A program made the translations under genes and the position numbers. A stretch of DNA of 64,000 nt from Dastarcus helophoroides. Its lineage: Eukaryota > Arthropoda > Insecta > Coleoptera > Bothrideridae. Position 1 is the first letter of the stretch; each line of letters starts with the position of its first letter. A model generated the notes under the pieces. It saw only the letters and a program-made list of their open reading frames with translations, did no database searches and was not told where the DNA came from. Positions 49,111-60,510 of this stretch are shown piece by piece. The stretch lies in NCBI GenBank assembly GCA_028583605.1, contig CM053326.1, positions 21,046,536 through 21,110,535 of the forward strand, given 5' to 3'.

Positions 49111-50140
49111 TTGAGAATGGGAATGTTGCAAACTCTTTGGTCACTTTCTTATTTGTTCGTTGAAGTCTCTGGGTTACTTTCTTGTTTGCTCGTTGAAGTC
49201 TTCATTTTATTTACTTGTTGCTTGCTTAACCACAGTATGTAATGCTATATTCTGTGGTTAATGTCTCCAGGCTACCTTCTTGAATATGCAGCAACGTCTC
49301 CCAATTATTTTATTTGCTTCAAATGTCTCTGGGTTACAGTTTTCTTTCTTATTTGCTCGTCGAAGTCTCTGGGTTACTTTCTTGTTTGCTCGTTGAAGTC
49401 TCCGGTTTATTTACTTGTTGCTTGTTAAGCACAGTATGTAAGGCTATATTCTGTAGTTAATATCTCAAGGCTCCCTTCCTGTATATGCAACAACGTCTCC
49501 CAATTATTTAATTTGCTCAAAAGTCTCTGGGTTACTATTTTTTTTCTTATTTACTCGTCGAAGTCTCTGGGTTACTTTTTTGCTCGTTGAATTCTTTATT
49601 CTATTTACATGTTCCTTGCTTAAGCACAGTATGTAATGCTATATTCTGTAGTTAATGTTTCCAGGGTACGATTCTGTCTATGCAGCAACGTCTCCCAATT
49701 ATTTTATTTGCTCAAATGTCTCTGGGTTGCTGTTTTCTTTCTTATTTGCTCGTCGAAGTCTCTGGGTTACTTTCTTGTTTGCTCGTTGATGTCTCTGGTT
49801 TATTTACCTCTTGCTTGTTAAACACAGTATGTAATGCTATATTCTGTAGTTAATATCTCAAGGCTCCCTTCCTGTATATGCAATAACGTCTCCCAATTAT
49901 TTAATTTGCTCAAAAATCTCTGGGTTAATGTTTTCTTTCTTATTTGCTCGTCGAAGTCTTTGAGTTATTTTCTTGTTTGCTCGTTAAATTCTCCATTTTA
50001 TTTACTTGTTGCTTGCTAAAGCACAGTATGTATTGCTGTATTCTGTAGTTAATGTCTCCAGGCTACGATCCTGTATATGCATCAACGTCTCCCAATTATT
50101 TTTTGCTCAAAAGTCTCTGGGTTACTGTTTTTTAAAACTC
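49111..50140. repeat. ~198-bp higher-order repeat built on the 33-bp minisatellite
   Basis: Five copies of CACAGTATGTAATGCT begin at 49,231, 49,430, 49,625, 49,823 and 50,022 (spacing 199, 195, 198 and 199). Each unit has two adjacent canonical 33-bp repeats (TCGTTGAAGTCTCTGGGTTA; cores 33 bp apart at 49,156 and 49,189) followed by diverged units (CAACGTCTCCCAATTATTT, GCTATATTCTGTAGTTAATG). 198 equals six times 33. Open frames here (49,636-49,821 and 49,834-50,019) are repeat translations. Confidence 0.9.
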
Positions 50141-51430
50141 TAAATTAACAGTGTGAATTCGAAACATGGTGATTAAACGGTCAAACAATCAATCTGCTTA
50201 AACCATCAACTTGAAAATACCGCTCTTAGGAACTGGGATTGATCCAATTTTTTTTCAAATTGTTTCTCTCTTTATCTGATGACGTATACTCCCATTGACA
50301 CCAAACGTTCATTCTTGCCGAGCGCTCTCATGAGCGCAACAAAATAATTTGTCTATGACCGATACAATTTACGCTAAATTATGATCTCGATTACGCTTTT
50401 AATGCGATTCAACTTATCTAAATAAATAAGCATTACACTTTAGCCTATTAAAAACCAGTCCCCTAATGAAGATAAGGAGAAAATTTTTTCGACGATCTAT
50501 GCGAAACCATCAGACACGCATAAATAAAATATGAGGGTAACGACTCGAACGGCGTAATTGAGGCAAAAAATTTCTTAATTGGAGCGATAAATTCGAGAAG
50601 ACTAAATAATTCGAATTTATGGTGTGCTTCTGTTTGAAACCAGTAGCGACGGACGACATATGCGATCATATTTACTGCTATGCAAATGAACCGTTCAAAC
50701 GGGGCCCTGACAAATGCGATCGAATTCGCCGCGGATATCATTCACAATTAGACGAACGAAAAACAAAAAGTTACGTTAGAAGAACGGCGGCGTCCGATGT
50801 TAGTGAAGTTCATTATCTAATAATTCTAGAGGACCGTTAAAGAGATAAATTATAATGAGAGCCGAATAGCTACCGGAATCATTCTGAATTACGCGTTTCG
50901 GTTACGGAAAGTTTCGCCCACGTCCTCAAGGCATTCATTCATGAAACGGTTCCAATTCGAAAGCGTCAAGGCGTTAGACTGGGCACGCGATCGATTCTCA
51001 TCAATGAATGTTGCAATATACTCGTACTTTTACCACCGCTTGACATTTCAGAATTTAATTATGACGTAATGGTAAATGTTGAATGCAGCTACCCACGCGC
51101 GGCCTTATTTATACAAAGTTTAGCCCAGATAACATCCACCCATGAATTTGCGCTAATAAACGGTTTCTTTGATGTAAACCCGTGAAAAATTTCACTTAAG
51201 GTCCACCTGAACTTAATTTAATTGTTTAAAACGAGGGGGAACTTAGCTAAAATACAATAGCTTTTCAGTTATTCCACTTCAGATCTTACATAATCTACTT
51301 TGAATAATATCTGAAGTTGTAGTCGCTTCAAGGCTATTTTTACATTACCTGGTTCGTCCGCTTATAAATTGGCCATAGACGTTGATTTTTTTTGGGAATG
51401 AAAACAGTTTCATGATAGATGCGAGAATAG
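50141..51430. other. Unique, GC-mixed DNA; candidate regulatory region
   Basis: Between 50,590 and 51,150 the composition is richer in CpG than most of the window. It contains an octamer ATGCAAAT (50,680-50,687), AATTATAATGAG and TAATAATTCTAG. No exon is recognised; overlapping short frames on both strands (50,463-50,840) lack family features. The character resembles conserved non-coding DNA. Confidence 0.45.
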
Positions 51431-52024
51431 ACCATGAGGTACTTAATAGAGGTTGGAGTGGGCAGCGTCATTGGCACGGGCCGCTCCTCTCAGTGTAGGT
51501 CGCCACTTCCTGTGCAACACGTGACGTCATCACCTGCGTTTAGTCACAATCAGCGGTCCCAAAACTGAACCGAGCGCAACGACGTTTAACGAGACGATTT
51601 AACCCCTGAACAAAGTCACTAAGCTAAGTGGTGTTATTTTATAACAAAAGAGCGCCTTCAGGAGAGAACTCTTTAAAATAAAGTTTCAGAAAGAGGAAAA
51701 TGTTAAAATCTAGAAGAATCCTAAAAAAATTTTCTAAAATTCATTGGGAATTAGAAAGTTTCCACTAATCAAAAGTATTATTAATTTTAACGTTAAGTGA
51801 TAGTAAACAGTAAACTTAAAAAATTACTGAAAGAATTATTTCAATATCTTTAAATCTGAATAAGTTATTACAGTTTAAAGTATTTGCGGTAGAGGCAACT
51901 CCGAAAATGTTGTGTGACGTCACTAGGCACGACCCGGCATGCTGTTACTACCTCTAAACTAATAAACCATGGGGTTAGTGTGAATTGTTTTACTTTGTTT
52001 GAATTTGTTTTACTTTAATCGACA
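51431..52024. promoter_or_regulatory. Possible promoter-like region with TGACGTCA sites
   Basis: GC-richer sequence with palindromic CRE-type TGACGTCA at 51,522-51,529 and 51,915-51,922, CACGTGACGTCATCACCTGC context, and clustered CpGs. It lies just upstream of the exon-like fragment at 52,025. A third TGACGTCA is at 53,116-53,123. Promoter function is inferred from motifs and position only. Confidence 0.35.
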
Positions 52025-52161
52025 ATGGGACAAGGTTTTGTTCGTGATGATTCCAAAAAATTACCGAAAGTTGATGTAGCAATGATTATGGATTTTCTTT
52101 AGTTTTCAAATAATCCACTATATGCCAGTGCAGAAATCCGGGATGCAAAGCTTTCAAAGTA
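52025..52161 (+). pseudogene. Exon-like fragment of an unidentified protein, interrupted by a stop
   Basis: From ATG at 52,025 the frame reads MGQGFVRDDSKKLPKVDVAM, then IMDFL, a TAG stop, and FSNNPLYASAEIRDAKLSK. It ends at AAA followed by GTAAAT, a good splice-donor consensus. The composition is protein-like, unlike the surrounding repeats. The pattern loosely recalls N-termini of uncharacterised insect proteins that carry a YqaJ-type nuclease domain downstream, but this is recollection and not tested. The in-frame stop and no visible second exon argue for a relic. Confidence 0.35.
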
Positions 52162-52305
52162 AATAGACTATTTCACTATTTTCTTAGGAATTTTTGAACT
52201 GATTATACTTACATAAATAGTTAGTTTGAAATTATGAAGAAGTACTACTATACACGAAAAATAATACTGTTAAATTTTTTAAGAGTTAAGAATGGAAAGT
52301 AACAT

Positions 52306-52608
52306 GCACTGTGTCCCAAAATAGAGTACAGAAGAGGGGGTTTCTTTTTTATTTGTGGATTTACGAGAAAAAACCATTGTTTATAAAAGCTCCTGCTTGA
52401 TCTTAAATCACAACAATAAAAAACAAGATTTTTCTTTTCGTCATTTTTTGAAATTTTCAAGTAATTGAACTTCCTGCACAATCTCGAAAAAAATGTCATT
52501 TTCGATGACTTGAGATCAAGCAAGAGTTTTGATAAAGAATGACTTTTTCTCATAAAACCACAAATAAAAAAAAATCCCCCTTCAGTACTTTATCATGGGA
52601 TACACTGC
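52306..52608. mobile_element. 303-bp palindromic MITE
   Basis: The left arm (about 52,306-52,411) begins GCACTGTGTCCCAAAATA. The right arm (about 52,506-52,608) is its inverted partner and ends TGGGATACACTGC. Matching stretches include TTTTTTATTTGTGG near the ends and GCTTGATCT near the inner boundary. Arms of about 105 bp flank a ~95-bp centre. CAGTGTATCCC-type tips resemble mariner/Tc1-related termini; no clear target-site duplication is seen. The minus-strand frame at 52,248-52,553 is a by-product. Confidence 0.8.
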
Positions 52609-53330
52609 AGAATTGACAAAGATCACCCCTTGAGAAACTTTTTTAGTTTAAACAGTATTCTGAGCAATCCAAATTGATTAGTGTATAGTAATTGTTATTT
52701 AAGAAGAGATATGTATTTAGCTAGAGGTATAGTGATGTTACTGTTATGTAGTATGTCGATATCAATTTTTGGTTTTGAGGTTTTTTTTATGTAAGAACGA
52801 TTTATTTATAAAAATATTATTTACGTTTAAGGGCGATAAAAACTATTATTTATTTCTTTGTAAAATTAAATAGTTTCGTGGCAGATCCGGAAGAACACGT
52901 CTAGAGGGCAAGAGACAGTGGTATTTCTACATTTAGGGGCAATAAAATATTTAAATGAGCAAGTTTTTGCACTCATCTTTTGCTAGTTATTATTTAGGGC
53001 AAAATAATGATTGTTTTCAACGGGAACAAGATTTGCTACAGCGAAGTAGTGTTAACTGAAAGTGCACGGCAAAGACAAGGCGACTTTAGGCGATCCAGAT
53101 TCCTATCATGTCTTATGACGTCACCAATGTCTTCAGCGCCAAATTGAGAGATCGTAACAATTTTAAACTTCAAAGAACCATAAGTCAGCCATTTTTAAAG
53201 TTATTTCAAAAAACTTTTTTTGGTCGTCTTATAATTTTTAGGACAATAATTGAGCGTACTTTGAAAAAAATGGAAACTTCCTAATTATTCAGTATCGGAT
53301 GAAATATACAGTAATAAATCCCCTATTATT
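52609..53330. other. Non-coding stretch after the MITE
   Basis: Mixed AT-rich sequence with no gene recognised. GC-richer sequence around 53,040-53,150 holds the third TGACGTCA (53,116-53,123). Confidence 0.4.
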
Positions 53331-53480
53331 TTTTTACTTACATGATATTAAAATTTTCAAACTTACTACACGTAGATAATATATACTCATGGAACGTTAA
53401 TTTTTGACGTGGCTTCAACATGAAGTGAAAAAAGGAATTTCATCAGTAACATTTTGTTTTTGCATTATAATATTGTCTTC
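53331..53480. repeat. Dispersed module Q, partial copy 4
   Basis: TTTTCAAACTTACTACACGT, followed by CATGGAACGTTAATTTTTGA, matches the core of module Q but diverges soon after. A-oriented SatA follows, as elsewhere. Confidence 0.55.
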
Positions 53481-53499
53481 ACGAATACGTAACAACAGT

Positions 53500-54290
53500 C
53501 AACATCCCATCCGCAACTGAGAATATTTGAAAAATGTTGAAAGAAAATACGAAATTTGAAAATAAATCCGAAACTTCGTAAACATTATCCAAGAGTCTAA
53601 GAAAAGTCGAAATTTACTAAAGAAAGCCCAATTTTCAGAAAAAAATTAGTTTTTTAGGATAGAATAAAGTTTGAAGAAAACAAATTTAATTTGGGCAAAG
53701 AAAGTCAAAATTTCGAGAAAAATAAACAGTTCCGTAATAAATTAGAATTTTGTGAAAAAACACAAAGAAACTTCTAATTTACAGAAAGTTAAATTTTGAT
53801 AAAAAACTTCGAATTCTAAGAATAGTTTAAAATTGTGAGAACAAGACGAATTCAAAAAGTGTTAAATGTAAAAAAAATCGAACATATTAAAAATTTCACA
53901 ACTTTGAAAGAAAAGACAAATTTCAAAAATCAACTCGAAACTTAAAAAGGATAGTAATTTCTCGGAAAAAGTCAAAATTTTAAGGAAAAAGATTTTAATT
54001 TTTCAAATAAAGCATAACTTTTAAAAAAACAGTAATTTCGATAAAACGTTAAAATTCTGATAAAATTAAATACAAAAAAGTCGAAATTTTCAAACAGAGT
54101 TAAAAAAAGAGTCTACATTCTCCAGAGAAAGTTAAATTTTAACAATAAATAAAAATTCCGAGAATAAGACAAATTCAAAAAACTTCAAAATCAAAAAATC
54201 GAATTTTGAAAAAATTTTACAAGTCCATAAAAAAATTTAAATATAACTTTGATTTAAAGAAATTGTTGAGATTAAAATAAAACATTAAAT
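53500..54290. repeat. A-oriented SatA block
   Basis: AAAAGTCGAAATTT-type units in one polarity, strongly diverged. Confidence 0.75.
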
Positions 54291-55615
54291 AAAAATTTGT
54301 AATGCTGAAAATTTACGATGCCAAAAATAATATCAAAACTGCGGATGACAAACAGGTACGAATTAACTTTCCGAAGCGTTTTTGCGTATGATAAATTCCC
54401 TGCCAGGGGGGCCAGCGTAACGCCTTAACAAATCGCTTCCAGGCGATCTTGTTGCTATTTCTTTTGCTGGCACTGTGCACGTTTCAGCGCAGATGCCCCA
54501 GTTTCCATATATGTCTCTACAACCTAATCGACCCAAGGAAGAAACAACCATCGACTATTAACAAATCTAGATGGACTTAAATCGATAGAAAACGACCTTC
54601 AATTTATTAGATTTTATACAGTGTGTCTTCAAAAAAGGTTGCACGAAAATGATGATCTGCATGTTTGACAAAAAAATCACCTACTTAAGCGATGATAACT
54701 CAGGGAAAAGCATTAGATATCATTCTAAAATTAAACTTATCAAAGAAGAATAAATTGTTTAGAAGAAGTTTATAATGGGGTTACTGGAAAAGAATTATTG
54801 AAGCTCGTAAGTCATTTTCTCCTTTTAAATGTAAGAAAAAATTGGAAAATTTTTTTTGCTGTTGATTTTTTGTAATTACTTCAAAACTGTTGGCGCAAAA
54901 CAAATTTGCACTTAAGGCCAGAAAACTAGACCCTAATTTATTTTGCCCTCATAATAATTTTTCTTTGAGTTAACCCTTTTACCATAAAAATAATTTAAAA
55001 ATTTGGGTTCTTTATATCCCTTAATTTCTGAGCTAAATGTAGAATTTGTTTATTTGATGGTTGCTTGTCGAAGATTTTAAGATTTTACACATAACTATCT
55101 CCAAACAAACTATCAACTGTTGTAGCTTTGCACGTTTTGTAAATGTACTTTATGGCGATTAATTCGTACCTGCCTTAAGGCTGACAAAGTAATTTTACAA
55201 CGCCACAAAATCTCAATTATATGATAAATCTTTAAAAGTTACGATCTAAACAAGAAATCATTTCAGGACGATCCCGTTCCAGTTTGATCGCGGAAGTTGC
55301 TAATCTGCAATTCGATGATACGATACATTATAAAGGCAATACGCTCGGTGATCTAAAACTCAAATTAGAAAGCGTCCTTCTAAAGTAATATGCATCAATT
55401 CAATTTTATATTTATTAACAGTAAAACAGAGTAAAGCAAATTTTATGGCATTCTATTCCCACAAGACATAAAACTTTACAATCTAAATGTAAACTTAGAC
55501 CACCATGATATTAAATTAGCTTCTGCGAGCCATCTCAATTACCTATGACGAATGATTGATTCGCGGGAAAAGGCAAAAGAGCTGAAAAACTCAATAGAAA
55601 CATAACAGAACACTT
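54291..55615. other. Unique DNA with a possible mariner-type end
   Basis: 54,360-54,560 is GC-richer, but its minus-strand frame (62 residues) shows no known motif. TACAGTGTGTCTTCAAAAAA at 54,619 looks like a mariner-type terminus without a visible partner. The rest is AT-rich and uncalled. Confidence 0.4.
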
Positions 55616-55870
55616 CGAAGGCTCAGTGTTACTTGCTTGTTTGCTCGTCAAAGTCCCCGAGTTACTTTCCTGTTTGCCCGTCAAAGTCTCCGAGTAACTT
55701 ATTTGTTTGCTCGTTAAAGTTTCCAGGTTAGTTTCCTGTTTGCCCGTCAATATCCCCGAGTAACTTAATTCTTTACTCATTAAAGTCTCCCAGTTATTTG
55801 CTTGCTCGTTAAAGTCTTCATTTTTGTATGCGCACTGACGTCTTCCAATTTTTCTTTTTGCTTGTCTCTG
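55616..55870. repeat. 33-bp minisatellite, plus orientation
   Basis: CTTGCTTGTTTGCTCGTCAA, CCTGTTTGCCCGTCAAAGTC and CTCCGAGTTAC-type spacers at about 30-33-bp steps, roughly seven units. It ends with GCACTGACGTCTTCCAATTT, which resembles the CAACGTCTCCCAATTATTT piece of the 198-bp unit at 49-50 kb. The minus-strand frame at 55,535-55,780 translates it. Confidence 0.8.
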
Positions 55871-56090
55871 GACTTCTCTCTTGAAATTTTAATAGCTTAT
55901 AAATAGATAGTCTTATTTAAATTAAATTTTGAATTTCTAATTTCAGGAAGAAAGTGAATATCTGAAAGCACTCAATATTTACGGAACAATTCAAAGTCCA
56001 GACTTAATACTTCGAGATAAGGGCAACGTTTTAAAAAATTAACCTAAAATTAAAAAACTGAAAAATATTAAAAATATTTTTTTAAGTATC

Positions 56091-56439
56091 GGGTGTACAA
56101 AAAGTCTTCTAATCTAGTATGCTGCTGTCATTTTTTGTCATGTTCACGTATATTCATTACTTGATTTGTACTCACCAAACTGACATTTAACTTTGACATA
56201 AAAATTCTGGAATACTATCATGAAAAGAAGAGATCCACTTAGGATTGCCTTTTTTGGCCTTTTCGAAATTAGAATTTAACCGTAAAAGATTTTTCTTCCA
56301 TTGTAACATAAATATAATAAAATATTTTTTAAGATTATGTTTGTTCAGCTGTCTTTTTAAAATACAGATCAAACTCGGATTAAACGTAAACATGACAAAA
56401 AAATGACAGCAGCTAGATTAGAAAACTTTTTTTACACCC
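56091..56439. mobile_element. 349-bp MITE with ~57-bp terminal inverted repeats
   Basis: The left end starts GGGTGTACAAAAAGTC, then TTCTAATCTAG, CTGCTGTCATTTTTTGTCAT. The right end is the inverted match (ATGACAAAAAAATGACAGCA to TTTTTTTACACCC). TA occurs near both ends (AGTA|TC on the left, TA|TT on the right), compatible with but not proving a Tc1/mariner-type TA duplication. The interior has no transposase. The 56,187-56,393 minus-strand frame is not called. Confidence 0.85.
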
Positions 56440-56840
56440 TATTTCTACAACCTACTCGCAAAGTGTAGTCCCACTTTTTTCTGGAAAGAAGTCGAAATTT
56501 TAAAATTAAACTCGAATTTTGAAAAAAATAAACCAGTTAAAATTTTCAGCATTTGGACCGCTACTTAGAATTTCTCTTTTTGTAGATGTTCCTTTTTCCA
56601 AAATATTGCTTTTTTAGTAAATCTGCCTTTTTTGAAAATTTTAATATTTCCAGAAAAAATGCTTAAATTCAGGGAAAAAGTTCAAGGTCAGCCTTAAAAT
56701 CTCCAGGCTGGGGCAACATCTTAGAAACTTAGCTTCCGATTTTAAAAATATAAAAAAAATTATAAAGTAATTATTAAGTATCGACAATTCACTCGAAAAT
56801 GTCAAAATATTTGGAAAAGATCGAGATTTGTAAAACAATG
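56440..56840. repeat. Decayed SatA and unique sequence
   Basis: Short A- and T-oriented satellite relics around 56,480-56,680, then non-repetitive AT-rich DNA up to the left end of the next element. Confidence 0.5.
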
Positions 56841-57059
56841 CATTGGCGTATCTACAATTTTTTTCTAGGGGGGGCCTGGCCCCTGAAAAATGATGACAGG
56901 ATAAATATACAAAATAAAGATAATTTAAACTTGAAATCATAATTTCGATAATCCATTTGTGGAATGTTGCTTTAAATAAAATTACCCAAAAAGATTTTCA
57001 GTGAGAAGTGTTCATTTTGATTGCTGCATTAATTAACTAATTATTAAATAAGTTTAATT

Positions 57060-59750
57060 TTCCATTTTTCTACAAAAACTTTTAACACTTTTTCGGGCGT
57101 AACGTATTTTGATTTTCTATTTAAAACTAAATTTAAATTATTTAGATCAGAAAATTATTTGTAAATTAGGAATTTTCTTCGGTGTCCATTTTTTTCAAAA
57201 TGTGACCTAGAAATTTCGATTTCCTTATTAAATCCAAAATTTAATAAATTTTACACTTTCCATTTCTTCTGACGTTTTTCAGGTAAGTAAAAGTTTCGAC
57301 TTTTTCAAGAAATTTTAAGTTTTTTCGACGCCTCTAGTTTTTTTTTTCGAAGTTTCAATTTTTAACCTGAACATTTGTTAAAGCTCTATTTTTTAATCAA
57401 AACTCTGTATTTGTCTAAATTGCGATTTGAAATGCAGTTTTGACTTTTTTCCCCAAAATTTTGTCTTCATGATCAAAATGTCATTTCAGAACGATTTTCA
57501 TTTTATTTTCTAAATAATGACTTTAAATTTAATTTAAGTTTTTTTAATAGTATTCTATTTTACACTTTTATGTAAAACTTCATTTTCAATGCCAATGCTA
57601 AATTTAGATTTCCTCTTCATATTTAACTTTATTATTTAACTATTTTCTATAACATCAAATTTTTCTGCAAAGGATATTTTTATCTACCACTTCCGCTTAA
57701 GAATCGAAATGTTTAATAAATAAATTCGCAATTTTTTAAAAAATTGACTTTTTTTTTAAATATTTCTAGATTCATTTTCTTTCAAATATTTTGAATTTAA
57801 CCTCAAAATTTCAACTGATTCTCAATATTTTAAGGGTTTAGTTCGATTTTTTTAATTTTAAATTTTTGACAGTTTCAGCTTTTGCTTTTGTTAATTTTTT
57901 ACTTTAAAGTAAAAATTACGTCTTTGCGGTTTTATTTTTTAAAATTTTGATTTTATTATATCCAAATTTGTTAAGTACAGCCGACGAGTTATACGCGAAT
58001 TGTACTTAACGGACGACCTGCAATTTAAGTTTACAGATCGTCTTCAATCACCATGAATTATTAAAAAAAATTCAAACCATCTATTGCCATATTTAACATA
58101 GATGATACAAGTTGTGTAGGGAAACTAAATATATTCATAGGCTATCTAGAATAGGGCAGGGTAGGGCACTTGCCGCCGCTGGCTCTTAAAGTCGCCGAAA
58201 ATTTATATTCAATTGAAATTTCGACATTTGTCAATACTTTCAATTTTTTTCACATTTCGTGTTTTTTAAAAAAAAAATATCCTAAATTTATCGCACATGT
58301 TGACTATATTTGGAAAATTTCGAATTTCAATAAAATTTAGAATTTTTTTAGAAATTTTGATTTCTTTGAAAATTTTGATCTTTTTCTCGAAATTTCAAAT
58401 TTTTTTCAAAATCTGTTTTTGCCTTTGTGATTTTTTTTGAAATATACATAGTTTTCTCAAAACTGGTTCTTTTTTAGAAATTTTGATTTTATTTCAAATC
58501 AAACCCCTTATGTTCCCAAAAATCTCAATATTTTCGTCCAAGTTTTTTTTATTTGAAAATTTTGACTTTTTTATCAAAATTTGTCTTTTTAAAAACAAAA
58601 ATTTTCAAAATTAAACCTTTTCTATCAAAATTTAACTTTCATCAAATCAACTTTTTTTGCGAAATTTTCAATTTTTTCGATATTCTCTGAAAAATTTCGA
58701 ATTTCCTCTCAATTTTGTAGTTTTACTTGAATATTTCTGGCCGATTTCTCAAAATTTCGCCTATTTCTACAAATTTCTTTATTTTTCTCTATATTTGGAT
58801 TTTTATGAAAATTTTAACCTTATAGAATCTAATTTTCCAAAAATTTTGACTAGTTTCTTAGAGTTTGCTTTTTTTTCGAAAGCTTGATTTGATATCTCAA
58901 AATTTGACACTAAATATTTCTGAAAGTTTCGACTCTCTGCTTAAAGTTCGTCTTTTTATCCAAATCTTGACCTTTCTTCTTCAAATCTGCCTTTTTCTTA
59001 AAAGTTTTCTTATCAAAAATTCGAAATTTTAAAAATCGTTTTTTTTCGAAATTTTGCCATTTTTCTCAATACGTATTCAAGTTGTTTCGAAATTCTGCTA
59101 TTTTTCTTAATATTCTTTTTTTTATATATTTCGACTTTTTCAAATTACAATTTCCGGAAATTTCAAATTGCACATATCTCAAAATTTTCCTTATTTTTGA
59201 CATTTCGACTTTTATCTCGAAATATTTTATGTTTCTGGAATTGTGGACTTTTTCCCCGAAATTCTCTAGCTTTGATCGGAATGGAATATGGAATGGTAAT
59301 AAAAAAGCAACCATGTTGAGAAAATATTTTTGTATTTAGTGAAAAAAATTGAATTCCTTTACCGAAATTTAGATATTATGTTAACATTTAAATAAAACGG
59401 TAAATATTTCGAAAAGAATATTTTTGCCAAATTGCGATTTTTTTTTGAAATTCGACTTTTTTTTCACAAAATTTGACCTTATAAAATTATGTCTTTTTTC
59501 GATTTTTCGACATTTTCAAATATTTCCAGAAGGAAATTTGATTTTCTGAAAATTTTAACCTTTTCTCGAAATTATAACTTTTTCTGAATTTTACTTTTTC
59601 CGCTCTTTCTTTCCTTTTCTTGAAAATTTGAATATTTTCTAGAAATGTCGATCATTTTCTCGAGATTTTGACAGTATTTTTCGAAATTCGTTTTTATTAA
59701 TATTCAGTTTTTTTTTTAATTTGACTTTGCGGACTTTCACTTGTTATATA
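57060..59750. repeat. T-oriented SatA inside the second hAT-like element
   Basis: Degenerate TTTCGACTTTTT/TTTTTCTCGAAATTTC-type units, interrupted at 57,960-58,220 by non-satellite sequence. That island contains GTTAAGTACA (57,970-57,979) and its inverted partner TGTACTTAAC (58,001-58,010). Open frames are repeat translations. Confidence 0.75.
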
Positions 59751-60005
59751 AATCTTGTCCTATGAAACCAAGAAAGATAAAAAATACAACAAAAGTTGCT
59801 GTAACGCGTTTCGATGGCCAAGCTATTATCTTCGGAGAGATATAGTATCTCATATTAGTATCTTTCTGAAGATGATAGCTTGGCTATTGAAACGAGTTAG
59901 AGCAATTACTGCTGTATTTTTTTATATTTTTTGGTTTCAGGAGACAAGATTTGTATATTAGCTTTGGAACATAACCAAGGACATGTCTGTTTCACAAAAA
60001 AAAAA
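59751..60005. mobile_element. Hairpin element, copy 5 (most complete palindrome)
   Basis: The left arm (59,751-59,838) has AATCTTGTCCTATGAAACCA, ACAACAAAAGTTGCTGTAAC and CGTTTCGATGGCCAAGCTAT. The right arm (59,866-59,953) is its inverted partner, ending TTTCAGGAGACAAGATTT. A ~27-bp centre rich in TATAGTATCTC separates them. The outer tail runs through ATAACCAAGGACATGTCTGT and ends in an A-run. The 59,755-59,961 open frame is incidental. Confidence 0.85.
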
Positions 60006-60510
60006 GATTTTCACTTGTTTCTCTGAATTCGTTTTATTCTCGGAACAGGATATACCCCAAAATTTGAAGTTTTGTATCTCCTCCAAATTTCGACTTTTTC
60101 TTAAAATTCGATTAATTTTTTCAAAATCGGAACAAAATATTAATAAAACGTCATAGTTTCTAGAATAATATGTTTGAAATATTTCAGAAAAAAAGCTTTT
60201 CGATTATATTAAAATTTAAATAAAGAAAAATTCTGAGGAAAATGTTGTTGATTATTTCATTTTTTTTCCAAATTTAATTTATTCGGGAACTTTTTCAGAG
60301 TTTGAAGTTTGACATTCGACATTTTTATCAGTATTTTTTTTTTCTTTGCCAATTTTGATATTCTTAAAAATTTAACTCTTCTCTCAAAATTTTGGTATAA
60401 TACAAAGATTTTGTTTTTCCCCCAAAATGTCGACTTAAAATTCATTTTTTTTCTCTCTTTCTAAAATGTGAACCTTTTGTAAAAATTTTCTGTTTTTTTT
60501 TCCAAAAATT
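60006..60510. repeat. T-oriented SatA after hairpin copy 5
   Basis: Diverged TTTTCTCAAAATTTTG-type units. The minus-strand frame at 60,257-60,445 is a repeat translation. Confidence 0.6.

Noticed and set aside
54363..54551. 62-residue minus-strand open frame in GC-rich patch
   Set aside because: No recognisable domain; length is within chance for the local composition.
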